Part shown: positions 30,523 through 38,770 of the stretch, in pieces
Numbering within the stretch: the stretch's first letter is position 1
How the letters are laid out: every line of letters begins with the position of its first letter
Assembly (NCBI GenBank): GCA_014879545.1
Contig: JACSRV010000100.1
Location: 1-56,086, forward strand
DNA: 56,086 bases
Source of the DNA: Chitinophagaceae bacterium
GTDB lineage: Bacteria > Bacteroidota > Bacteroidia > Chitinophagales > Chitinophagaceae
Direction: 5' to 3'
Position numbers and translations under genes: made by a program
The notes under the pieces: model-generated
What the model saw: only the letters and a program-made list of their open reading frames with translations
Told to the model about the DNA's origin: nothing
Databases searched by the model: none

Positions 30523-31850
30523 TAAGGACTATCCTGATATTGATATTTTCCTGTACCTGCTTCATAAGCCAGGCACAGGTGAATATTATTACGACCATAG
30601 CGGGAAATGGAAATGCTGCATATAGTGGTGATGGAGGACCGGCAACGAGTGCGGAGTTTAACAGGCCGAGTGCGGTGTGTTTCGACAAGTTCGACAATGC
30701 TTATGTGACCGATGCTTTTAATCATAGGGTCAGGAAGATAACCTTAACAACAGGTATAGTGACGACATATGCAGGCAACGGAGTTGCCTCATTTTCGGGA
30801 GATGGAGGAAATGCAATAGATGCAGAATTTTATGTTCCTCAAGGTGTTCTAGTTGATGATGACGGCAATGTATATATCTCAGATGGCGGTAACTATAGAA
30901 TTCGTAAAGTGAATGTTGCAACAAATATAGTAACTACGATTGCGGGAAATGGTTTTTCGGGACTCGCAGGTGACGGCGGTATCGCGATAAATGCTGAACT
31001 GGGGCAACCTATTGGACTTGCAATTAAAAACAACGAGTTGCTAATTGGCGACTACGATAATGGAGTTGTCAGGAAATTGAACCTAACAACGGGCGTTATT
31101 ACTAGAGTGGCAGGAAATGGCATTCCCGGATATTCGGGAGATGGTGGTGCTGCAGTATTGGCACAGCTAAATGGTGTGTCAGATATCTTCGTTGATCAAT
31201 CCGGGAACATATTAGTAGTGGAGCAGTGGAATGGTGTAGTGAGAAAAATAGACGCCGCAAATGGTGCTATCACAACCGTCGTAGGTAAAGGGACTTTGGG
31301 GTATTCGGGCGATGGCGGTGCTGCCATCAACGCGGAACTAAATGAACCTACAGGAATTTTTGTAGATAAGCACAATAATCTATACATATCCGACTACCGC
31401 AATGGTGCCATAAGAAAAGTAGATGCAGCAACAGGTATTATTACTACGTTGGCAGGTGGTATTTCTGGATATGGAGGCGACGGTGGCCCGGCTACTAACG
31501 CAAAACTAAAATGTACTGATGTTTGGGTAGATGACAATGGGAATATTTATATAGCAGACTATGTAAACAACAGAATAAGAAAAGTCAGCAGCGGTGTAGC
31601 TGTAACTGATGTAGACAAAGGTGTTGAGGCGAAGTTGTTTCCAAATCCTACTACCGGTGTGTTTTCGGTGAAGGTACCGGCAGGTATTTCGTTGCTTACT
31701 ATTTACAATATAGGAGGCGTGGAGGTTCTCTCTCAAACGATAACGACCGGAACGGCTGAAGTAGATCTCTCAAGTTTTCCTTCCGGCATCTACCTGGTGT
31801 ATGTGCGGAGTGGCGATAAGCTTTATGTGAATAAGGTGATGAAGAATTGA
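30519..31850 (+). CDS. NHL-repeat protein 2 with T9SS type A sorting domain
   Basis: same architecture; ATGA overlap with the previous gene. Confidence 0.9.
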   Translation: MIRTILILIFSCTCFISQAQVNIITTIAGNGNAAYSGDGGPATSAEFNRPSAVCFDKFDNAYVTDAFNHRVRKITLTTGIVTTYAGNGVASFSGDGGNAIDAEFYVPQGVLVDDDGNVYISDGGNYRIRKVNVATNIVTTIAGNGFSGLAGDGGIAINAELGQPIGLAIKNNELLIGDYDNGVVRKLNLTTGVITRVAGNGIPGYSGDGGAAVLAQLNGVSDIFVDQSGNILVVEQWNGVVRKIDAANGAITTVVGKGTLGYSGDGGAAINAELNEPTGIFVDKHNNLYISDYRNGAIRKVDAATGIITTLAGGISGYGGDGGPATNAKLKCTDVWVDDNGNIYIADYVNNRIRKVSSGVAVTDVDKGVEAKLFPNPTTGVFSVKVPAGISLLTIYNIGGVEVLSQTITTGTAEVDLSSFPSGIYLVYVRSGDKLYVNKVMKN

Positions 31851-32149
31851 GGGTAAGCGAACAAAGACCAACTATTAAACCAACTACTACAGATTGGCAG
31901 GGACAAATTTATTCTTTGTACCCCAATCCTAACGATGGTAATCTGACTCTGGTGCAGTTGATCCAAGATACATCAGTTATTTCAATCGACATTTCAGATG
32001 TTTTGGGAAGAAGTGTACTTAAGGAACAAGTAGTATTCAGAGAAAAAAGTCATGATTTACATCTTGAAAATATTACTGCCGGACTGTATGTGGTCAGTAC
32101 AATAGACTCAAAAGGCAGGACGTTTATCTTTAAATTTGTAAAACAATGA
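31847..32149 (+). pseudogene. orphan T9SS C-terminal sorting domain (possible gene remnant)
   Basis: IYSLYPNPNDGNLTLVQL...LENITAGLYVVSTIDSKGRTFIFKFVKQ; no passenger domain; TTG start in a TTGA overlap. Confidence 0.6.
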
Positions 32150-33483
32150 TTAGATGTATTTTATTAGTAATTTTCACTTGCTCTTGCATATTCGCGCAGG
32201 CGCAGGTGAATATTATTACCACAATTGCCGGAAAATCTATTTATGGGTTTAGTGGCGATGGAGGACCTGCAACTGATGCACAGTTAAAAGCCCCTTACAA
32301 GATATGTACCGATCAGGCAGGGGATATTTACATCGCAGACGCCTACAATCATAGAATTAGAAGAATCATCTGTGCAACAGGTACTATTACAACCATTGCG
32401 GGTAATGGTGTTGGAGGTTTTTCTGGCGATGGAGGACCTGCAACAAACGCCCAGTTTGCAGTCCCTCAAGCAGTGACAATAGACGCTCAAAATAATATAT
32501 ATATATGTGACGGTCTTAACCACAGAGTTAGGAAAATATTTGCTGCAACTGGTATAGTGATAACCATTGCAGGCACAGGCATTGGCGGAGGTAATGGAGA
32601 CGGAGGTCCAGCGACAAATGCAGAATTAAATCAGCCTGGTGGAGTTTTTGTTGATAAAAACGGAGATGTTTACATCGCAGACTGGGGGAACAATAAAGTA
32701 AGGAAGATTACATATTCTACCGGAATAATTAAAACAATTGCAGGTACGGGAGTTGGTGGATATTCTGGTGACGGAGGAATTGCTACGAACGCAAAAATAT
32801 CGAGACCAGTAGATGTTTTCTGTGACACTTCCGGCAATATTTTGATTGCAGAGTTGGATAATAATTTGATAAGAAAAGTCAATTTTATCACAAATATTAT
32901 CACCACAATTTCCGGCGATGGATCTGTAGGTTACTCTGGCGACGGAGGACTTGCGATAAATGCTAAACTGAATCAACCGACAGGGCTATTTGTAGACAAG
33001 CAAAACAATATTTACGTTGCGGAATATGGCAATGGAACTGTCCGAAGAATAGATGGATCAACAGGCATCATAACAACCGTTGCCGGGACAGGCGTTACCG
33101 GTTTTTCCGGAGATGGTGGGCCTGCTACTAATGCAAAACTATTTTGCAGTGACGTATTTGTAGATAGTTATGGCAATCTGATCATAGCAGATTATGAGAA
33201 TAACAGAATCAGAAAAGTGAGTAGCGGTGTAGCTGTAACTGATGTAGATAAAGGTGTTGAGGCGAAGTTGTTTCCAAATCCTACAACCGGTGTATTTTCT
33301 GTGCAGGTTCCTGTCGGCATTTCGCTGCTTACTATTTACAATATCGGAGGAGTGGCCGTTCTATCACAAACCATTACGACCGGAACGGCTGAAGTAGATC
33401 TTTCGGGTTTTCCTTCCGGCATCTACCTGGTGTATGTACGGAGTGGTGATAAGCTCTACGTGAATAAGGTGATGAAACAATGA
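32146..33483 (+). CDS. NHL-repeat protein 3 with T9SS type A sorting domain
   Basis: same architecture; ATGA overlap with the orphan ORF. Confidence 0.9.
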   Translation: MIRCILLVIFTCSCIFAQAQVNIITTIAGKSIYGFSGDGGPATDAQLKAPYKICTDQAGDIYIADAYNHRIRRIICATGTITTIAGNGVGGFSGDGGPATNAQFAVPQAVTIDAQNNIYICDGLNHRVRKIFAATGIVITIAGTGIGGGNGDGGPATNAELNQPGGVFVDKNGDVYIADWGNNKVRKITYSTGIIKTIAGTGVGGYSGDGGIATNAKISRPVDVFCDTSGNILIAELDNNLIRKVNFITNIITTISGDGSVGYSGDGGLAINAKLNQPTGLFVDKQNNIYVAEYGNGTVRRIDGSTGIITTVAGTGVTGFSGDGGPATNAKLFCSDVFVDSYGNLIIADYENNRIRKVSSGVAVTDVDKGVEAKLFPNPTTGVFSVQVPVGISLLTIYNIGGVAVLSQTITTGTAEVDLSGFPSGIYLVYVRSGDKLYVNKVMKQ

Positions 33484-34817
33484 TAAGGACTATCCTGATA
33501 TTGATATTTTCCTGTTCCTGCTTTTTAAGCCAGGCACAGGTGAATATTATTACAACGATTGCGGGAAAAGACACCTATGGGTTTAGTGGCGACGGAGGCC
33601 CGGCAACTAATGCAAAACTGAAAGCACCTTACAGAATTTGTCTTGATAAAGGTGACAATATATTTATTGCTGATGCACTTAATCACAGAATACGCAGAAT
33701 TTCAAAAGCTGACGGATATATTTCCACGATTGTTGGCACTGGTTCTCCTGGTTTCAATGGTGACGGTGGGACAGCCACTGATGCAAAGCTGGAAGTTCCA
33801 CAGGGGATATTCATCGATGATAATGGCAATTTGTTTATTTGCGATGCAATAAGCGAGCGAATTAGAAAGGTTGAATTGTCTACCGGTATCATTACTTCAA
33901 TTGCAGGAACCGGTTCAATTGGAAACGGTGGCGACGGTGGGGCGGCGACCAATGCCGAATTTTACTATCCTGTGGGTTTGTTCGTAAATAAGACAGGAGA
34001 GATCTTTATTGCAGACTGGGGCAACAAAAAGATAAGAGTCATAAATCCCACTTCAGGCGTCATAACTACATTCGCGGGAACAGGGACTGGGGGGTATTCG
34101 GGTGATGGAGGTCCCGCAATTAATGCAACACTAGATGCACCGTTAGATGTGTATGCGGACACCAATGGCAATATATTGGTTTCAGAACAATATAATCATA
34201 GAGTAAGGAAGGTAGACGCGGTCACAGGTATTATCACAACGATTGCCGGGAATGGAACTGCGGGATATTCGGGTGACGGTGGTTTGGCAATAAACGCTAA
34301 ACTAAACGAACCAGATGGTCTTTTTGTTGACAAGCACAACAACGTATTTATTACGGATTATTACAACGGATCGATACGAAAAATAGATGGATCAACTGGC
34401 ATCATAACCACCGTTGCCGGAACGGGCGTAACGGGATTCTCGGGTGATGGTGGGCCTGCTACTAATGCGAAACTATTTTGTAGTGATGTATTTGTAGATA
34501 GTTATGGAAATCTGATCATAGCAGATTATGAGAATAACAGAATAAGAAAAGTGAGTAGCGGTGTAGCTGTGACTGATATAGATAAGTCTGTTGAGGCGAA
34601 GTTGTTTTCCAATCCTACTACCGGTGTGTTTTCGGTGCAGGTACCAGCTGGTATTTCGTTGCTTACTATTTACAATATTGGAGGTGTGGCCGTTCTCTCT
34701 CAAACCATTACTACCGGAACGGCTGAAGTAGACCTTTCGGGTTTCCCTTCCGGCATCTACCTGGTGTATGTGCGGAGTGGTGATAAGTTGTATGTGAATA
34801 AGGTGGTGAAGCAATGA
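33480..34817 (+). CDS. NHL-repeat protein 4 with T9SS type A sorting domain
   Basis: same architecture; ATGA overlap; signal peptide region nearly identical to protein 2. Confidence 0.9.
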   Translation: MIRTILILIFSCSCFLSQAQVNIITTIAGKDTYGFSGDGGPATNAKLKAPYRICLDKGDNIFIADALNHRIRRISKADGYISTIVGTGSPGFNGDGGTATDAKLEVPQGIFIDDNGNLFICDAISERIRKVELSTGIITSIAGTGSIGNGGDGGAATNAEFYYPVGLFVNKTGEIFIADWGNKKIRVINPTSGVITTFAGTGTGGYSGDGGPAINATLDAPLDVYADTNGNILVSEQYNHRVRKVDAVTGIITTIAGNGTAGYSGDGGLAINAKLNEPDGLFVDKHNNVFITDYYNGSIRKIDGSTGIITTVAGTGVTGFSGDGGPATNAKLFCSDVFVDSYGNLIIADYENNRIRKVSSGVAVTDIDKSVEAKLFSNPTTGVFSVQVPAGISLLTIYNIGGVAVLSQTITTGTAEVDLSGFPSGIYLVYVRSGDKLYVNKVVKQ

Positions 34818-34867
34818 GCACCCTAAATTCGTTTTAATTCCCCCTTTTGCGGCGATTACCACCCAAA

Positions 34868-34946
34868 TTCACCGCACAATGTGCGGTGAAAAGACGCGCA
34901 TGCGGTGAATAATCCGTATATTCGCCGCACAATCTGCGGAGAATGT
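34868..34946. promoter_or_regulatory. overlapping inverted repeats (TTCACCGCA/TGCGGTGAA units) at the Fic start
   Basis: TTCACCGCAcaatgTGCGGTGAA, TGCGGTGAATaatccgtatATTCGCCGCA, ATTCGCCGCAcaatcTGCGGAGAATG; the last half-site contains the ATG at 34943. Confidence 0.85.
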
Positions 34947-36043
34947 TTATCCATGAGCTAAAAGGCTGGCCGGCTTTTGAATGGGACGACCATCACATCA
35001 CCACGCTGCTGGCACGCGTGCGGCACCGGCAGGGACTGCTGTGCGGCCGCATGAGCGCGCTTGGCTTCGACCTCAGGCAAGAAGCAGCACTGCGCTCGCT
35101 GACCCTGGAGGTGGTAAAATCGAACGAGATAGAAGGCGAACTGCTCGATAAAGCACTGGTGCGGTCGTCTATAGCGCGCCGCCTGGGCATGGATATAGCA
35201 GGGCTGCTGCCCGCCGACAGAACGGTGGAAGGAATTGTAGAAATGATGCTGGACGCCACCCGACACTATGACCAAACCCTTACCGATGACAGACTCTTTG
35301 CCTGGCACGCCACCCTTTTCCCCACAGGTCGCAGCGGACTGTACAAAATAACCACCGGCCAATGGCGCGACGGGCACAACGGGGCCATGCAGGTAGTATC
35401 GGGGCCTATGGGCCGAGAGCAGGTACACTTTACCGCACCCGACGCCCACCGACTTGCCGCCGAGATGAGCGCATTTCTGCATTGGTTCAACACCCCGTCT
35501 TCTCATGACCCGGTGCTGCGTGCGGCCGTGGCCCATCTGTGGTTCATCACCATCCACCCGTTCGATGACGGCAATGGCCGCATAGCACGCGCCATAACGG
35601 ACATGCAGCTGGCACGTGCCGATGGCGACCCGCAACGCTTCTACAGCATGTCCGTTCAGATAGAAAAAGAGAAACAAGCCTACTACAACATTCTGGAGCG
35701 CACACAACGCGGCACACTTAACATAACCGATTGGATGGTATGGTTTCTTGAGTGCCTGGAAGGTGCCCTGCAACAGGCCGAGGTGACTTTGGCATCGGTG
35801 CTGAAACGTGCCGCATTTATGGACCGCATAGCCGGCATAGTGCTCAACGAGCGCCAGCAACACATGATCTTGCGTCTCACCGACGATTTCTTCGGCCGAC
35901 TGACATCATCAAAATGGGCCAAACTGACAAAGTGCTCACAAGACACCGCGCTGAGGGATATTCAAGACCTGATGCAAAAAGGCATTGTGACAAAAGACGA
36001 CATGGGCGGCAGAAGCACCGGATATGTGCTGAAAGATTTTTAG
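34943..36043 (+). CDS. Fic family protein with N-terminal inhibitory motif and C-terminal wHTH
   Basis: HPFDDGNGRIARAI; SNEIEG; C-terminal wHTH ALRDIQDLMQKGIVTKDDMGGRSTGYVL. Confidence 0.93.
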   Translation: MFIHELKGWPAFEWDDHHITTLLARVRHRQGLLCGRMSALGFDLRQEAALRSLTLEVVKSNEIEGELLDKALVRSSIARRLGMDIAGLLPADRTVEGIVEMMLDATRHYDQTLTDDRLFAWHATLFPTGRSGLYKITTGQWRDGHNGAMQVVSGPMGREQVHFTAPDAHRLAAEMSAFLHWFNTPSSHDPVLRAAVAHLWFITIHPFDDGNGRIARAITDMQLARADGDPQRFYSMSVQIEKEKQAYYNILERTQRGTLNITDWMVWFLECLEGALQQAEVTLASVLKRAAFMDRIAGIVLNERQQHMILRLTDDFFGRLTSSKWAKLTKCSQDTALRDIQDLMQKGIVTKDDMGGRSTGYVLKDF

Positions 36044-36072
36044 ATCCTTCTACCGCTTGCGCTCAAAAATAA

Positions 36073-37656
36073 TTGCTAGTCAATACCCGTTTGTGTAAAT
36101 TTATATTTGTGCGCATCCTTCTAAAACTCTACCTCACTATTCTGCCGGCCATCTTTGCCTGCATGGCGCATGCACAGGTGCCACAGCCAGAACTTTTATG
36201 GATGAGGAGCATTGGTGGTAGCGCATCAGAGTCCATTTCATCGTGGGTGCACCCCACACCTGACGGAGGGTTTATTACGCGAATCGAATCAACCTCACCT
36301 GCGGGTACCGGTAATATTGACTCTTTTTGTTCGCCGGTTGAAAGGCGAATGATTTTTACCAAATTTAATAACGATGCAACAGTAGCAGAATGGAGCAATT
36401 GCTTCGGGACGCAAGGTGATAGTTTTTTACTTTTTTTATATTCACAGGCCGATGGGTCTTACATATTGTTAGGGGATTTTAAAGGAAGCGGTGCGCTGAT
36501 AAAAAAGTATAATCCTGCCGGCGGGGAGGTGTGGCAAAAGAACTACAGCAAGGGTAATGCTGGCAAGCTGTATTCTGCCTTGCCAGTAGCTGACGGAGGG
36601 TATATTTTGTTATGTTCACGCCATTATACTGATACAAATGTTCTGGTACATTATGGGTCTTGGGAAACGGGAGACTATTGGCTGGCGAAGCTGGATAGCA
36701 ACGGGAATAAAGTATGGAGTAAAGTGATAGGTGGAGCGGATGAGGAAGACAGAGGCATGCTGGTTCAGGGGGAAGGAAGAAATTATTATATTGTAGGGAT
36801 TACGTCATCAAATGATAATGATTGTATTGGTAATCATGGCGGTGCCGACATATTTGTTGCCCGTTGCAACGATACAGGAGGGGTGATTTGGAAGAAATGT
36901 TTGGGCGGGTCTGACAATGAAACGGCAGTGGTGGGATGCCGCAATGCTAATGGCGGGATAATTATTTGCGGAAGCACGAAATCTACTGATGGCGATGTCC
37001 ATCACCATATTGGCGGGGAAGATTACTGGTTATGCGCTCTGGATTCTAATGGCGTGTTTGAATGGGACAACTGCTTTGGAACCACGGAGAATAATGAACA
37101 ACCACAGGCTGTATGTTTGGGATCCGATGGTACTATCTGGGCCAATGGGCAGAGCTTTACACCGAACCGTGATGTATATTTAGTACACACAAGCAGCAGC
37201 GGGGGGCTATTGCATCAAAGAGTTTTACAAAGTACCTACGAAGACGAGGGCCAAATGCTTTTCCCTATCTCTGGTGGCAAAACCCTGGTTGGGGGCTATT
37301 CTGTTAATTTAAATGGCGACTTTTCAGCTATTCCCTACAGGGGGGCGTGGGATGTATTTCTTGCGGTGTTCGCGCCGTGGGATGCAGGAATAGATGACAT
37401 GGCTACTAAGGAACTTTATCACATTTTTCCCAATCCGACGCGCGGGGAATTGACAATAGAAACAAAAGAGACAAGTGTCTCGCATCGGGTAACGCTAACG
37501 GACGTTTTTGGCAGGGTGGTTATGCGTGGGTTCATTCAAAAGGGCGTATCAAAAACATCTCTATACACCGGTTCATTGCCACAAGGCATTTACAACGTCT
37601 CTGTGGTTACCGAACAAGGAAACGTATTCCACAAAATGATAGTGGCGGGAAATTAA
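36073..37656 (+). CDS. secreted T9SS type A sorting domain protein
   Basis: signal peptide LYLTILPAIFACMAHAQ; W/G-rich repeats; C-terminal YHIFPNPTRGELTIE...GIYNVSVVTEQGNVFHKMIV. Confidence 0.85.
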   Translation: MLVNTRLCKFIFVRILLKLYLTILPAIFACMAHAQVPQPELLWMRSIGGSASESISSWVHPTPDGGFITRIESTSPAGTGNIDSFCSPVERRMIFTKFNNDATVAEWSNCFGTQGDSFLLFLYSQADGSYILLGDFKGSGALIKKYNPAGGEVWQKNYSKGNAGKLYSALPVADGGYILLCSRHYTDTNVLVHYGSWETGDYWLAKLDSNGNKVWSKVIGGADEEDRGMLVQGEGRNYYIVGITSSNDNDCIGNHGGADIFVARCNDTGGVIWKKCLGGSDNETAVVGCRNANGGIIICGSTKSTDGDVHHHIGGEDYWLCALDSNGVFEWDNCFGTTENNEQPQAVCLGSDGTIWANGQSFTPNRDVYLVHTSSSGGLLHQRVLQSTYEDEGQMLFPISGGKTLVGGYSVNLNGDFSAIPYRGAWDVFLAVFAPWDAGIDDMATKELYHIFPNPTRGELTIETKETSVSHRVTLTDVFGRVVMRGFIQKGVSKTSLYTGSLPQGIYNVSVVTEQGNVFHKMIVAGN

Positions 37657-37670
37657 TACAACAATAGCGC

Positions 37671-38168
37671 TCATTTCCCCCTCAACACAAAGTGTTGTTT
37701 TTCTCTGAAGGCGGGGCTATTGAAGATAAGGCCGATGCCGTAAATATCAATACTCATATATACCTGCGGCAGTTCGCAGATGGCGCGCCATGATGCCGAT
37801 GCCTGTGCCTTGCTGTGTATGTGTGGTATCACTATCATGCCGCCATCGCTCAGGGCGTACAGGGCATCTTGCACAAGCTGTGTGGTGCAGTCTTTCGCAT
37901 CGGGCAGCACCAGTACATCAAAAGTCCCTTCAAACAACTCATATGCCTCTACCCGCAACACCGAGTTGTAGTGCCTCCATGCGGCTATGCGCTGCAGCAG
38001 GTGTGCATAACGCGAGCCCGGCAACGGGTCTATGGTGGCCGATGCGTAAGTGGCGCGGCCCTCTATCACATCCTCCACCAACTCATACACAAACGGCGAG
38101 TGGGTGCCATGCCTTCCCCGGGCCTTCCATCGGTAGGCTATCCAGGCAGCTATGGAGTGTAGTGTCAT
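37671..38168 (-). CDS. short SAM-methyltransferase-like protein lacking an obvious motif I
   Basis: GRHGTHSPFVYELVEDVI N-terminus, DVLVLPDAKDCTTQLVQDALYALSDGGMIVIPHIHS C-terminal half. Confidence 0.55.
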   Translation of the reverse strand: MTLHSIAAWIAYRWKARGRHGTHSPFVYELVEDVIEGRATYASATIDPLPGSRYAHLLQRIAAWRHYNSVLRVEAYELFEGTFDVLVLPDAKDCTTQLVQDALYALSDGGMIVIPHIHSKAQASASWRAICELPQVYMSIDIYGIGLIFNSPAFREKQHFVLRGK

Positions 38169-38178
38169 GTGGCGGCAA

Positions 38179-38679
38179 TTACATTTCTACACGTTCGTAG
38201 GTCTCGAACGTATAATCGAATTTGTTCTTCTCGTCGGCCTTGTGTTCTTCCTGAAACTTCAGCGTCCAGTGTGTGTGGTCTATGGCGGGGAAGAAAGTAT
38301 CGGCACCTTCTATGCGGGTATGCACGCGGGTGATGTACATCCTGTCTACCAGCGACGCGGCCTGTCGGAATATCTCGCCACCGCCCAGCACCATGGCCTC
38401 TTCGGCGTTCAGTGCTTCGGCATGTGCAATGGCGGTCTCCAGTGTGCGGCACAGCACCACGCCTTCCGGCAGTTCCATATTGCCCCTCGACAGCACTATA
38501 TTGGTGCGCCCCGGCAGCGGCTTGCCCAGCGACTCATACGTCTTACGCCCCATGATCACCGGCTTGCCCAGCGTGGTGCGCTTGAAGAATTTCAGGTCTT
38601 CGGGCAGGTGCCACGGCAACGTATTGTTCACGCCAATGGCATTGTTTTCGTCGGCTGCAACTATGAGAGACAGTATCAT
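38179..38679 (-). CDS. folA: dihydrofolate reductase
   Basis: ILSLIVAADENNAIGVNNTLPWHLPEDLKFFKRTTLGKPVIMGRKTYESLGKPLPGR. Confidence 0.95.
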   Translation of the reverse strand: MILSLIVAADENNAIGVNNTLPWHLPEDLKFFKRTTLGKPVIMGRKTYESLGKPLPGRTNIVLSRGNMELPEGVVLCRTLETAIAHAEALNAEEAMVLGGGEIFRQAASLVDRMYITRVHTRIEGADTFFPAIDHTHWTLKFQEEHKADEKNKFDYTFETYERVEM

Positions 38680-38770
38680 GCGCCAAAGGTAGAAAGTTAC
38701 AGCTACAAAACAGGTAACCCCCGTCAGCCGCATTTGTTGCGCATGCGGCAGAATGCCGTTACTTTGCAGC

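Noticed and set aside
29221-34800. Regularly spaced repeats resembling a CRISPR or minisatellite
   Set aside because: They are in-frame NHL propeller repeats of roughly 50-60 codons, not short identical repeats with unique spacers.
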